Source: Clostridia bacterium (GTDB lineage: Bacteria > Bacillota > Clostridia > Oscillospirales > Acutalibacteraceae). From it: a stretch of 64,000 nucleotides of DNA. The stretch lies in assembly GCA_017415025.1 (NCBI GenBank), contig JAFQJH010000008.1, positions 62,001-126,000 of the forward strand. Direction: 5' to 3'. The translations under genes and the position numbers were made by a program. The notes under the pieces are model-generated. The model was not told the DNA's origin and searched no databases. It saw only the letters and a list, made by a program, of their open reading frames with translations. Positions 49,921 through 58,173 of this stretch are shown here, in pieces. Within the stretch, counting starts at the first letter, position 1. Each line of letters begins with the position of its first letter.

Positions 49921-52110
49921 TTAGTTTCTTCTGCCTCTGTTACCGTTACCTCTGCGGCGGTCGCCTGAAGGACGGCGGGGTGCATCGGAAATCTCGTTTT
50001 CGGGAACAAGACCCTCAACCTCGATAAGTGCCTCACGGCGTGAAAGGTTGATTCTGCCCTGGTCGTCGATTTCACGAACCTTAACGATTACCTCGTCACC
50101 TACGTTTACAACGTCTGTAACATTCTCTGTTCTCTTAACGTCAAGGTGGCTTACGTGAACAAGACCTTCCTTACCCGGTGCGATTTCAACGAATGCGCCG
50201 AATTCCATAATTCTTGTTACAACGCCCTTATAGATTGCGCCTACCTCGGGATCGTTAGCAATTGTTTCAATCATAAAGATTGCACGTCTTGCATTCTCGA
50301 TATCCTGAGCGCATACAAATACGCTACCGTCTTCCTCAACGTCAACCTTACAGTCGCACTCTGCGCAGATCTTCTGGATAACCTTACCCTGCTTACCGAT
50401 AACCTCTGCAATCTTGTCAACAGGAACCTTTGTTGAAAGCATCTTCGGAGCATACTTTGAAAGCTCTGCTCTCGGCTCTGAAATTACGGGAAGCATAACC
50501 TCGTCAAGGATGTAGAGACGAGCCTTGTAAGTCTTATCAAGTGCCTCACGGATGATTTCGGGAGTAAGACCGTGAACCTTGAGGTCCATCTGGATAGCTG
50601 TGATACCCTTATGTGTACCTGCTACCTTGAAGTCCATATCGCCGAAGAAGTCCTCGAGACCCTGGATATCAACCATTGTCATAAAGCGGTCGCCCTCTGT
50701 AACAAGACCGCAGGAGATACCTGCAACGGGAGCCTTGATGGGAACGCCTGCTGCCATAAGTGAAAGTGTTGAGCCGCAGATTGAGCCCTGTGATGTTGAA
50801 CCGTTTGAAGAAAGAACCTCTGATACTGTACGGATACAGTACGGGAACTCCTCAACTGACGGAATAACGGGAAGAAGTGCTCTTTCTGCAAGTGCACCGT
50901 GACCGATCTCACGGCGTCCCGGACCTCTGCTCGGACGGGTCTCGCCGACAGAATATGACGGGAAGTTGTAGTGATGCATATATCTCTTGGTCTCTTCATT
51001 GTCAATGCCGTCAAGAATCTGTGCATTGCTCATTGAGCCGAGAGTTGTGATTGTAAGACACTGTGTCTGACCGCGGGTGAACATACCTGAACCGTGAACA
51101 CGGCTGAGAAGGTCAACCTCTGCGTTAAGCGGACGGATTTCGTCGATGCCACGGCCGTCAACACGCTTGCCCTCGTCAAGAAGCCAGCGGCGAACGATGA
51201 ACTTCTGGAGCTTGTAGAGACAGTCGTCGATCTTTGCGATTTCTTCGGGATAAATCTCGTCGAACTTTGCGTGAACTGCATCGTAAATCGGACGAAGAGC
51301 CTCGTCACGTACACGCTTGTCATCTGTATCAAGAGCAACCTTAACGTCCTCGATAGCAAATTCCTTGATAGCCTCGAACATCTCGGGTGCGGGATCGTTT
51401 GATTCAAATGCGATCTTTTCCTTACCGACCTCGGCTGTGATATCCTCAATAAACTTGACGATTTCCTGGTTTACCTTATGAGCGTACATAATTCCGTCGA
51501 ACATATCGTCGTTGGAAACCTCGTTTGCACCTGCTTCGATCATTGCAACAAGATCCTTTGTAGATGCAACTGTAACAGCCATTTCGGAAACCTCGCGCTG
51601 TGCCTCTGTCGGATTGATAACGTACTCGCCGTTAACAAGACCTACCGATACACCTGAAATCGGACCGTCCCATGGAATAGCTGAAATTGAGATTGCTACG
51701 GAAACACCGATCATAGCTGTGATTTCGGGTGAGCAATCGGGGTCAACTGACATAACTGTTGCGACAACGCCTACGTCGTTACGCATATCCTTCGGGAAAA
51801 GCGGACGGATAGGACGGTCGATAACACGTGATGCAAGAGTAGCCTTCTCGCTTGCCTTGCCCTCACGGCGCTGGAAAGAGCCGGGAATACGACCAACGGA
51901 ATAAAGCTTCTCCTCAAAGTCAACTGAAAGCGGGAAGAAGTCTACACCCTCTCTGGGCTTGTCTGCCATTGTTGCAGTACAAAGAACTTCTGTTTCACCG
52001 TAGCGGATAAGGCAGGAACCGCCTGCGAGCTGAGCCATCTTACCGACTTCAACTACAAGAGGACGGCCTGCAAGTGTTGTTTCGAATGTTCTGAAATCCT
52101 TAAAAAACAT
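49921..52110 (-). CDS. pnp: Polyribonucleotide nucleotidyltransferase (PNPase)
   Basis: PNPase degrades RNA 3'-5' using phosphate. The 729-residue protein has two RNase PH domains joined by a helical domain, then KH (~560-620) and S1 (~625-695) RNA-binding domains and a basic tail (RRPSGDRRRGNGNRGRRN). Landmarks are VVEVGKMAQLAGGSCLIRYG, YSVGRIPGSFQRREGK, RPIRPLFPKDMRND, VHGSGMFTRGQTQ, SEVLSSNGSTSQGSICGST, and AGISCGLVTEGDR with the catalytic region following. GAGAGG precedes the ATG. It lies downstream of rpsO, the standard order in many bacteria, and its leader holds a long nested stem at 52141-52224. Confidence 0.97.
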   Translation of the reverse strand: MFFKDFRTFETTLAGRPLVVEVGKMAQLAGGSCLIRYGETEVLCTATMADKPREGVDFFPLSVDFEEKLYSVGRIPGSFQRREGKASEKATLASRVIDRPIRPLFPKDMRNDVGVVATVMSVDPDCSPEITAMIGVSVAISISAIPWDGPISGVSVGLVNGEYVINPTEAQREVSEMAVTVASTKDLVAMIEAGANEVSNDDMFDGIMYAHKVNQEIVKFIEDITAEVGKEKIAFESNDPAPEMFEAIKEFAIEDVKVALDTDDKRVRDEALRPIYDAVHAKFDEIYPEEIAKIDDCLYKLQKFIVRRWLLDEGKRVDGRGIDEIRPLNAEVDLLSRVHGSGMFTRGQTQCLTITTLGSMSNAQILDGIDNEETKRYMHHYNFPSYSVGETRPSRGPGRREIGHGALAERALLPVIPSVEEFPYCIRTVSEVLSSNGSTSQGSICGSTLSLMAAGVPIKAPVAGISCGLVTEGDRFMTMVDIQGLEDFFGDMDFKVAGTHKGITAIQMDLKVHGLTPEIIREALDKTYKARLYILDEVMLPVISEPRAELSKYAPKMLSTKVPVDKIAEVIGKQGKVIQKICAECDCKVDVEEDGSVFVCAQDIENARRAIFMIETIANDPEVGAIYKGVVTRIMEFGAFVEIAPGKEGLVHVSHLDVKRTENVTDVVNVGDEVIVKVREIDDQGRINLSRREALIEVEGLVPENEISDAPRRPSGDRRRGNGNRGRRN

Positions 52111-52140
52111 CTTTTTTACCTCTCTGAAAATTTATTTCCA

Positions 52141-52224
52141 TATCAGGCAAGGATTTAGCAATAAACTCATAGCTTGATTTTCAAGCTATCAATTCACTGC
52201 TAAAACCCCGAATTCTGCCTGATA
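52141..52224 (-). promoter_or_regulatory. Nested stem-loop in the pnp leader
   Basis: Three nested helices in the rpsO-pnp gap: TATCAGGCA/TGCCTGATA (52141-52149 with 52216-52224), TTTAGCA/TGCTAAA (52154-52160 with 52198-52204) and ATAGCTTGA/TCAAGCTAT (52169-52177 with 52181-52189). It lacks a U-tract, so it is not a terminator. Enterobacterial pnp is autoregulated through a similar leader stem cut by RNase III. Confidence 0.7.
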
Positions 52225-52254
52225 ATAGGATACGTTTTACCTTTATAATTACAC

Positions 52255-52290
52255 AATAAGGCAGACAGTAAAAGAAATTTGCTGTCTGCC
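52255..52290 (-). terminator. Partial terminator after rpsO
   Basis: 9-bp stem GGCAGACAG/CTGTCTGCC (52260-52268 with 52282-52290), followed on the minus strand by a short TTATT. The weak T-run suits partial read-through to pnp. Confidence 0.65.
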
Positions 52291-52303
52291 CCAAATGCCG
52301 TAA

Positions 52304-52567
52304 TTATTTACGAATACCAAGTCTTGCGATGATTGCACGGTATCTCTCGATGTCAACCTTCTGCAAGTAAGCAAGAAGGTTACGTCTGTGACCAACCATC
52401 TTAAGAAGACCACGTCTTGAGTGATGGTCCTTCTTGTGCTCCTTGAGATGCTCTGTAAGGTCGTTGATTCTCTTTGTAAGAACAGCGATCTGTACCTCGG
52501 GTGAACCTGTATCACCCTCGTGAAGAGCGTATTCAGCCATAATAGCCTGCTTCTCTGCCTGTGTCAT
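52304..52567 (-). CDS. rpsO: Ribosomal protein S15
   Basis: S15 is an early-binding protein of the 30S subunit that holds the central 16S rRNA junction. The 87-residue protein is of normal size, and [39 protein letters not shown] and [20 protein letters not shown] are unmistakable. I start at the ATG at 52565-52567 ([10 protein letters not shown]), because the GTG at 52576 is itself part of the GAGGTG ribosome site. pnp follows in the same direction. The 106-base leader is structured and may bind S15 for autoregulation. Confidence 0.97.
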   Translation of the reverse strand: MTQAEKQAIMAEYALHEGDTGSPEVQIAVLTKRINDLTEHLKEHKKDHHSRRGLLKMVGHRRNLLAYLQKVDIERYRAIIARLGIRK

Positions 52568-52673
52568 TATTTTCACCTCATTAAAAATATTTTATATGCT
52601 CCTGAATCCCAGGTTAAGGCAGGTGAACACCGCTTGGCGGTTAAACCCAAAATCCGAGAAACGGAAACATAGC
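52568..52673 (-). promoter_or_regulatory. Structured rpsO leader (possible S15 autoregulatory RNA)
   Basis: In the minus-strand leader I see hairpins TCCG/CGGA, ACCGC/GCGGT and CCTG/CAGG, plus GGTG/CACC that could compete with the second. S15 is known to repress rpsO through varied leader structures in many bacteria. The match to a known class was not tested. Confidence 0.5.
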
Positions 52674-52679
52674 GGAAGT

Positions 52680-52708
52680 AGTTTACCACAAATATTCAGA
52701 TTTGTAAA
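52680..52708 (-). promoter_or_regulatory. Promoter of rpsO-pnp
   Basis: On the minus strand TTTACA (52703-52708), 17-base spacer, TAAACT (52680-52685). Confidence 0.68.
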
Positions 52709-52728
52709 GGGGTTTTGAAAAATTTTTG

Positions 52729-52757
52729 TTTCCGCCCAAAATCCGCAGGCATATAAT
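52729..52757 (+). promoter_or_regulatory. Putative promoter of the structured RNA
   Basis: TATAAT (52752-52757) is a full consensus -10. TTTCCG (52729-52734) is a weak -35 at 17 bases. Transcription would begin near 52764. Confidence 0.55.
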
Positions 52758-52762
52758 GTATC

Positions 52763-52905
52763 AGGATGTTTAAAATAGAAACAAGCGGATATGAGTGGAC
52801 GGTGGCAGTCGACTGCCTACGGGGAGCCGTAACTCGCCTTTTGGCAAAGTATCTGCTCCAGATATTCACCGACGGTGCAAAAGTGCCGTCGGTGATTCAG
52901 CTTTT
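52763..52905 (+). ncRNA. Unclassified three-way-junction RNA with intrinsic terminator
   Basis: P1 AGCGGATA/TATCTGCT (52784-52791 with 52850-52857, one G-U) encloses P2 (GAGT/ACTC 52793-52796 with 52832-52835; ACGG/CCGT 52799-52802 with 52827-52830; GGCAG-TCGA-CTGCC at 52804-52817) and a small P3 (GCC-TTTT-GGC, 52836-52845). A 13-bp terminator stem with AAAA loop (52866-52895) and a short U-rich tail follow. An aptamer-like junction plus terminator is the architecture of a riboswitch or a free small RNA. I could not match it to a known class from memory. The next genes are the acetyltransferase and GH3 at 53051. Confidence 0.6.
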
Positions 52906-52980
52906 ATCTATATTATAATCGATAATAATGCAAAATCAATTATATTTTTACCGACAAATTTTGTATAACCGTGATTATCT

Positions 52981-53021
52981 TCCTCTTTTTGATTGACCTA
53001 AAGAGGATTTTTTATTATTAT
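52981..53021 (+). promoter_or_regulatory. Promoter with inverted repeat across the -35 (operator-like)
   Basis: TTGACC (52993-52998), 17-base spacer, TATTAT (53016-53021). The -35 lies between the arms of a perfect inverted repeat TCCTCTTT/AAAGAGGA (52981-52988 with 53000-53007), a good place for a repressor. Confidence 0.65.
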
Positions 53022-53050
53022 ATAACAGAGGAAAGAAAAGGGTTGATTGC

Positions 53051-53662
53051 ATGACAGAAAAAGAAAAGCTGCATTCGGGACAGATTTATTATCCGAGCAG
53101 TGACGAAATTATGGGCGAACAGCTTTTGTGCCTTGAAAAGCTTTATGATTTCAATGCTACGCGTCCGCTCGAGCAGGAAAAGCGCGAGAAAATGCTTAAA
53201 GATATGTTTGCTGAAATCGGTGAGGGCTGTTACATAGAGCCTCCGCTTCGTGCTAACTGGGGCGGAAAGCACGTGCATTTCGGCAAGATGGTTTATGCTA
53301 ATTTTAATCTGACTCTTGTTGACGATACTCACATTTATGTCGGTGACTACACTCTCATCGGTCCGAACGTTACGATTGCAACTGCGGGACATCCGATAAA
53401 TCCCGAGCTTCGCGAAAAGGCATATCAGTTCAACAGAAGTGTCAGAATAGGCAGAAACTGCTGGATCGGTGCAGGTGCGGTTATCGTCCCCGGCGTTACA
53501 ATCGGCGATAACACTGTCATAGGAGCAGGCAGTATTGTTACAAAGGATATTCCCGCAAACGTTGTTGCGGTAGGAAATCCTTGCAGAGTTCTTCGTGAAA
53601 TCAGCAATCACGATAAAGAGTATTATTTCAAGGATTGCAAAATTGATTATAATAGTATATAA
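53051..53662 (+). CDS. Sugar O-acetyltransferase (maltose/galactoside acetyltransferase family)
   Basis: A 203-residue left-handed beta-helix acetyltransferase of the Maa/LacA/NodL family that moves acetyl from acetyl-CoA to a sugar hydroxyl. Hexapeptide repeats run through VGDYTLIGPNVTIATAGHPI (His in TAGHP is catalytic), RIGRNCWIGAGAVIVPGVTI and GAGSIVTKDIPANVVAVGNP. The ~55-residue N-terminal helical part (EIMGEQLLCLEKLYDFNATR) is standard. It is co-transcribed with the GH3 gene 36 bases downstream, and may tag non-metabolised sugars for export. Its ATG at 53051 follows the 10-base region after GAAAGAAAAGGG. Confidence 0.92.
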   Translation: MTEKEKLHSGQIYYPSSDEIMGEQLLCLEKLYDFNATRPLEQEKREKMLKDMFAEIGEGCYIEPPLRANWGGKHVHFGKMVYANFNLTLVDDTHIYVGDYTLIGPNVTIATAGHPINPELREKAYQFNRSVRIGRNCWIGAGAVIVPGVTIGDNTVIGAGSIVTKDIPANVVAVGNPCRVLREISNHDKEYYFKDCKIDYNSI

Positions 53663-53698
53663 TATTATACTGTAGAAATTTGAGAGGAGTATCAGTTT

Positions 53699-56158
53699 AT
53701 GAAACACCCCGAAATTGTTAAAAAAATGAGCCTTGAGCAGAAGGCGGCTTTTGTTTCAGGCTACGACTACTGGCATCTTGAGGAAGCTCCCGAGCTCGGA
53801 CTTCCGAAGATTATGATTACGGACGGCCCTCACGGTCTTCGTAAGCAGAACAAGGACAAAAAGGCTTCTGACGGTATCGGTCTCGGCAACTCTGTTCCGT
53901 CAACCTGCTTCCCCCCTGCTTCAACATCTTCCTGCTCATGGGATGAGGATTTGTTAAGGGAAGAGGGCATCGCTCTTGCAGAAGAGTGCCTTAAGGAAGA
54001 GGTTTCCGTTGTTCTCGGCCCCGGCACAAACATCAAGCGTTCTCCGACCTGCGGACGTAACTTTGAATATTTCAGTGAAGACCCGTACCTTGCAGGTAAG
54101 TGCTCTGCAAGCTTTGTAAACGGTGTTCAGTCAATGGGTATCGGCACATCCCTCAAGCACTTCGCTTGTAACTCACAGGAAGCATTCCGTATGGTTATCA
54201 ACGAGGTTGTTGATGAGAGAGCAATGCGTGAGCTTTACCTTACAGCTTTCGAAATTTGCGTTAAGGAAGCACAGCCCTGGACAATTATGAACTCCTACAA
54301 CCGCATCAACGGTGTTTACTCCTCACAGAACGAGTGGCTCCAGGAGAAGGTTCTCCGCGGTGAATGGGGCTTTGAGGGTCTCCTTGTTACAGACTGGGGC
54401 TCATCAGTTGACAGAATTCCCGGACTTTACAACGGCACTGACCTTGAAATGCCGTCATCAGCAAGAATCAATACAAATAAAATCATCGCCGCAGTAAACA
54501 GCGGTGAGCTTGACATAGCAGTGCTCGACAAGAGAGTTGACACAGTTGTTGACCTTATCGTTAAGTCAAAGCCTGCACTTGCAAAGAAACATACATACGA
54601 TGTTGAAGCACATCACGCTGTTGCACGCAAGGTTGCAGAGGGCTCAATGGTGCTTCTCAAGAACAATGACAAAATCCTTCCCCTCAAGGCAGGTCAGAAG
54701 GTTGCAGTTATCGGTGAGCTTGCTGCTTCTCCGCGTTTCCAGGGTGCCGGCTCTTCCGTTATCAATCCCAACAAGCTTGACAATGCTCTCGATGAGCTCA
54801 AGAAGCTCGGCGTTGACGTTGTATACGCTCCCGGCTACGTCAAGAACAAGGACGTAATCAAGGACGAGCTTGTAAACGAGGCAGTAAACGCTGCAAAGAA
54901 TGCTGACATTGCACTTGTCTTCGTCGGTCTTACAGACGAGTTCGAGGGTGAAGGCTACGACAGAGAAAATATTGAAATGCCGAAGTGCCACAGCCACCTT
55001 GTTTCCGCAGTTGCAAAGGCTAACCCGAATACAGCGGCTGTTCTTGCAGGCGGTTCAGTAATCAACCTTCCGTGGATTAATGAGGTTAAGGCACTCCTGA
55101 GCACAGGTCTCGGCGGTCAGGCTGTCGGCAGTGCAACAGCTAACCTCCTTACAGGTAAGGTTAATCCGTCAGGTAAGACAAGTGAGACTTATCCCCTTTC
55201 ATACAGCGACAACCCGACATACGGCAACTATCCTGCAGGTCCTGTTACAAGTGAGCACAGAGAGTCCGTTTACATCGGCTACCGCTACTATGACAAGGCA
55301 GAAAAGAACGTTCTTTTCCCGTTCGGCTACGGTCTTTCATACACAACATTTGAGTACAGCGACATTTCGGTTTCTGCTGACAGCATCAAGGATACGGATA
55401 CACTCACAGTTTCCTTCAAGGTTAAGAACACAGGCGATGTGTTCGGTGGCGAGGTTGCACAGCTCTACGTTGCTGATAAGGAATCAACAATTTTCCGTCC
55501 CGTCAAGGAGCTCAAGGGCTTCAAGAAGGTATTTCTTAACCCCGGTGAGGAAGCAACTGTTACACTCGAGCTTTCCAAGAGAGCATTTGCTTTCTACAAC
55601 GTTAAGCTCGGTGACTGGATGGTTGAAAGCGGTGAGTTTGACATCCTCGTAGGTGCATCAAGCCGTGACATCAGACTTTCAAAGACAATCACTGTTGAGT
55701 CAACAGTCAACGCTGAAATTCCCGATTACAGAGCAACAGCTCCCGCATATTATACAGCAAACGTAAAGGGAATGAACGGCGCACAGTTCGAGGCTGTTCT
55801 CGGCTTCAAGCTTCCCGAAAACAAGCGTGACACATCACTTCCCATCGACATTTACTGCTGTCTTAACGATGCAAGACATACCAAGTGGGGCGGCAGAATG
55901 TGCAATGCTATTGAGGGCATTATGGCTAAGTTCGGCTCTGCTGAAAACGGTGACGGAAAGATGATTGCCGCTATGGCAACTCAGATTCCTATCCGTAACT
56001 TTATGGCAATGAGTATGGGTGTTGCTTCACCCGAAATCATCGACGGTCTTCTGATGATTCTCAATGACGGTCAGTCAAGCTTCAAGGGACTTTGCAAGAT
56101 TCTTGTCAGAATCCCCGGAGCACTTACAAGACTTCCTGCTCTTCTTAAGTCAATCTAA
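53699..56158 (+). CDS. Glycoside hydrolase family 3 beta-glucosidase-like enzyme
   Basis: An 819-residue cytoplasmic GH3 enzyme (no signal peptide) that removes terminal beta-linked glucose or related sugars from oligosaccharides. The TIM barrel (1-~290) holds GIGTSLKHFACNSQE, TIMNSYNRINGVYSS and the nucleophile Asp232 in LLVTDWGS. The alpha/beta sandwich (~310-520) includes ARKVAEGSMVLLKNND and the likely acid region FEGEGYDRENI. A fibronectin III-like domain (~560-665) is recognised by KNTGDVFGGEVAQLYV. The last ~150 residues (from about 670) are an extra tail without a family I know. It has a strong GAGAGGAG site and sits after the acetyltransferase gene. Confidence 0.93.
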   Translation: MKHPEIVKKMSLEQKAAFVSGYDYWHLEEAPELGLPKIMITDGPHGLRKQNKDKKASDGIGLGNSVPSTCFPPASTSSCSWDEDLLREEGIALAEECLKEEVSVVLGPGTNIKRSPTCGRNFEYFSEDPYLAGKCSASFVNGVQSMGIGTSLKHFACNSQEAFRMVINEVVDERAMRELYLTAFEICVKEAQPWTIMNSYNRINGVYSSQNEWLQEKVLRGEWGFEGLLVTDWGSSVDRIPGLYNGTDLEMPSSARINTNKIIAAVNSGELDIAVLDKRVDTVVDLIVKSKPALAKKHTYDVEAHHAVARKVAEGSMVLLKNNDKILPLKAGQKVAVIGELAASPRFQGAGSSVINPNKLDNALDELKKLGVDVVYAPGYVKNKDVIKDELVNEAVNAAKNADIALVFVGLTDEFEGEGYDRENIEMPKCHSHLVSAVAKANPNTAAVLAGGSVINLPWINEVKALLSTGLGGQAVGSATANLLTGKVNPSGKTSETYPLSYSDNPTYGNYPAGPVTSEHRESVYIGYRYYDKAEKNVLFPFGYGLSYTTFEYSDISVSADSIKDTDTLTVSFKVKNTGDVFGGEVAQLYVADKESTIFRPVKELKGFKKVFLNPGEEATVTLELSKRAFAFYNVKLGDWMVESGEFDILVGASSRDIRLSKTITVESTVNAEIPDYRATAPAYYTANVKGMNGAQFEAVLGFKLPENKRDTSLPIDIYCCLNDARHTKWGGRMCNAIEGIMAKFGSAENGDGKMIAAMATQIPIRNFMAMSMGVASPEIIDGLLMILNDGQSSFKGLCKILVRIPGALTRLPALLKSI

Positions 56159-56170
56159 ATATAAAAAGTT

Positions 56171-56206
56171 AAAGCGTTGTGTCCGTGGACACAACGCTTT
56201 TTTAAT
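56171..56206. terminator. Bidirectional terminator between GH3 and gdhA
   Basis: 14-bp perfect stem AAAGCGTTGTGTCC/GGACACAACGCTTT with a 2-base centre, T-runs on both sides; the genes converge. Confidence 0.93.
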
Positions 56207-56221
56207 ATTGCTGTTAAACTC

Positions 56222-57565
56222 TTAGATAACACCCTGAGCCATCATTGCGTCTGCAACCTTCTGGAAGCCTGCGATGTTTGCGCCTGCAACAAGATTGTAG
56301 CCGAGGCCGTATGCTTCTGCTGCTGCTGCTGAAGAGTCGTGGATAGACTTCATAATTGACTTGAGCTTTGCATCAACCTCTTCTGCTGTCCAGCTGTAAC
56401 GGATTGAGTTCTGTGTCATTTCAAGAGCTGAAACTGCTACGCCGCCTGCGTTAACTGCCTTTGAGGGAGCAACTGCCTTGCAATTTTCCATAAGGTACTC
56501 AAGAGCCTCGTTTGTTGAAGGCATATTTGAAACCTCGATGTAGTACTTGACACCGTTTTCAACAAGCTTCTTTGCTTCTTCAATGCCAACCTCGTTCTGT
56601 GTTGCACAAGGCATAGCCACGTCAACGGGAACACCCCACGGCTTCTGACCCGGGAAGAACTCAACGCCGAACTTATCAGCATAGTCCTGAACCTTGTCTC
56701 TGCCTGAAGAACGCATATCAAGCATAAAGTTGATTTTTTCTTCTGTATTGATTCCGTCGGGATCGTAAATATAACCGTCGGGACCGGAAATTGTAACTAC
56801 CTTACCGCCGAGCTCCGCAACCTTCTTTACAGTACCCCATGCAACGTTACCGAAGCCGGAAACTGCGAATGTCTTGCCCTTGATTGTCTCGCCGAAGTGT
56901 GCGAGAACCTCCTGAGCATAGTATGTTGCGCCGAAGCCTGTTGCCTCGGGTCTGATGAGTGAGCCGCCGTATGAAAGACCCTTACCTGTGAGAACACCGT
57001 TTTCAAACGTACTCTTGAGACGTCTGTACTGACCGAAGAGGTAGCCGATTTCTCTGCCGCCTACACCGATATCACCTGCAGGAACGTCAATGTCGGGTCC
57101 GATATATTTGTAAAGCTCTGTCATAAATGCCTGACAGAAACGAAGAATCTCTGCATCTGACTTGCCTCTCGGGTCAAAGTCTGAACCGCCCTTTGCACCG
57201 CCGATGGGAAGGCCTGTAAGGCTGTTTTTGAAGGTCTGCTCAAAGCCGAGGAACTTGATGATACCGCTGTAAACAGAGGGGTGGAAGCGAAGACCGCCCT
57301 TGTAAGGACCGATAGCACCGTTGAACTGGATACGGTAACCTGTGTTGACCTGTACCTTGCCGTTGTCGTCTACCCAAGAAACGCGGAAGATAATCTGTCT
57401 TTCGGGCTCAACCATTCTTTCAAGAAGTCCTGCAGCTTCATATTCCGGATGCTTTTCAATAACGGGAACAAGGCTTGTGAGAACCTCTGTGACTGTCTGC
57501 ACGAACTCAGGCTCGTTTGCGTGGTCTTTAGCAACGCGCGCAATAACTTTTTCTACATAATTCAT
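56222..57565 (-). CDS. gdhA: NADP-specific glutamate dehydrogenase
   Basis: GdhA makes glutamate from 2-oxoglutarate and ammonia with NADPH. The 447-residue, hexameric 50-kDa class is clear: NTGYRIQFNGAIGPYKGGLR, FHPSVYSGIIKFLGFEQTFK, LPIGGAKGGSDFDPRGKSD (catalytic Lys), VPAGDIGVGGREIGYLFGQ and the nucleotide loop FAVSGFGNVAWGTVKK. The C-terminal VAGANIAGFQKVADAM is typical. It stands alone with a strong promoter and a ~150-base leader in which I see no known regulatory element. Confidence 0.96.
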   Translation of the reverse strand: MNYVEKVIARVAKDHANEPEFVQTVTEVLTSLVPVIEKHPEYEAAGLLERMVEPERQIIFRVSWVDDNGKVQVNTGYRIQFNGAIGPYKGGLRFHPSVYSGIIKFLGFEQTFKNSLTGLPIGGAKGGSDFDPRGKSDAEILRFCQAFMTELYKYIGPDIDVPAGDIGVGGREIGYLFGQYRRLKSTFENGVLTGKGLSYGGSLIRPEATGFGATYYAQEVLAHFGETIKGKTFAVSGFGNVAWGTVKKVAELGGKVVTISGPDGYIYDPDGINTEEKINFMLDMRSSGRDKVQDYADKFGVEFFPGQKPWGVPVDVAMPCATQNEVGIEEAKKLVENGVKYYIEVSNMPSTNEALEYLMENCKAVAPSKAVNAGGVAVSALEMTQNSIRYSWTAEEVDAKLKSIMKSIHDSSAAAAEAYGLGYNLVAGANIAGFQKVADAMMAQGVI

Positions 57566-57719
57566 TATAAGGTCATCTCCTTAAAATTGGCGAAATAAAC
57601 GATGAATCGGGACACATTAAATCTTTGCCTTTATTAATATATGCTCTGCGCATACACAAGTGAGTTTTAACATATTTCCGTATTTTATCCTTTTATAACG
57701 CAATAAAAAAATATGTCCT

Positions 57720-57748
57720 ATTATACTACCTTGTTTTGCAAAATTCAA
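57720..57748 (-). promoter_or_regulatory. Promoter of gdhA
   Basis: On the minus strand TTGAAT (57743-57748), 17-base spacer, TATAAT (57720-57725). Transcription would start near 57713, about 150 bases before the ATG. The leader (57566-57712) is AT-rich with no strong structure. Confidence 0.78.
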
Positions 57749-57770
57749 CGGTAAATCTGCAAAAAATCAC

Positions 57771-57800
57771 AAAAAAACAGGGCAGCTTTTAGCCACCCTG
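57771..57800 (-). terminator. Terminator of secG
   Basis: 9-bp stem CAGGGTGGC/GCTGCCCTG (two G-U pairs) followed on the minus strand by TTTTTTTG. Confidence 0.85.
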
Positions 57801-57813
57801 CACAAATTTTCAA

Positions 57814-58065
57814 TTAATACATAAACATAAATGCGATTGAAACGCCGAGAGCAATTACAAAGAAAGCGAGTGCAACATACTTTGTAATCTTAGCGAGCTT
57901 CTGCTCGATTGTCTTGCCCTTTGCCTTGCCGAAGAATGTATCAGCACCGCCTGAAATTGCACCTGAAAGACCTGCTGAACGGCTCTCCTGAAGAAGAACT
58001 GCAACGATGAGGACGAGTGCAAGCAAAATAAGGATTATACCTAAAACGTACTGAATAGCAGTCAT
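57814..58065 (-). CDS. secG: Protein translocase subunit SecG
   Basis: SecG is the small third subunit of the SecYEG channel. The 83-residue protein starts at the ATG at 58063-58065 after GGAGG; the extension to 58107 is not needed. Two transmembrane helices flank the conserved loop VAVLLQESRSAGLSGAISGG followed by ADTFFGKAKGKTIEQKLAKI, the family hallmark. It has its own promoter and terminator. A flanking gap (58127-58204) holds only AT-rich sequence up to the candidate small RNA. Confidence 0.95.
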   Translation of the reverse strand: MTAIQYVLGIILILLALVLIVAVLLQESRSAGLSGAISGGADTFFGKAKGKTIEQKLAKITKYVALAFFVIALGVSIAFMFMY

Positions 58066-58097
58066 AATTAAACCTCCATTAATATTTTTACCAAGAC

Positions 58098-58126
58098 ATT
58101 CTATCACACATTATTTGAAAATGCAA
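58098..58126 (-). promoter_or_regulatory. Promoter of secG
   Basis: On the minus strand TTGCAT (58121-58126), 17-base spacer, TAGAAT (58098-58103). Confidence 0.7.
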
Positions 58127-58173
58127 TAGAAAAATTAAATCTAAACAAAAAATAAGGCATATTTTTCCGATAA

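Noticed and set aside
52763-52905. Known riboswitch classes (purine, TPP, THF, ZTP, SAM, glycine, guanidine, fluoride, manganese, T-box) and ribozymes
   Set aside because: Their conserved core strings are absent by eye, so no class was assigned. An Rfam scan would be decisive.
53018-53707. A 229-codon minus-strand frame over the acetyltransferase gene
   Set aside because: It is the antisense shadow of the hexapeptide acetyltransferase, which has clear motifs and a promoter.
57566-57719. Riboswitch in the long gdhA leader
   Set aside because: The leader is AT-rich with no strong or conserved-looking stems.
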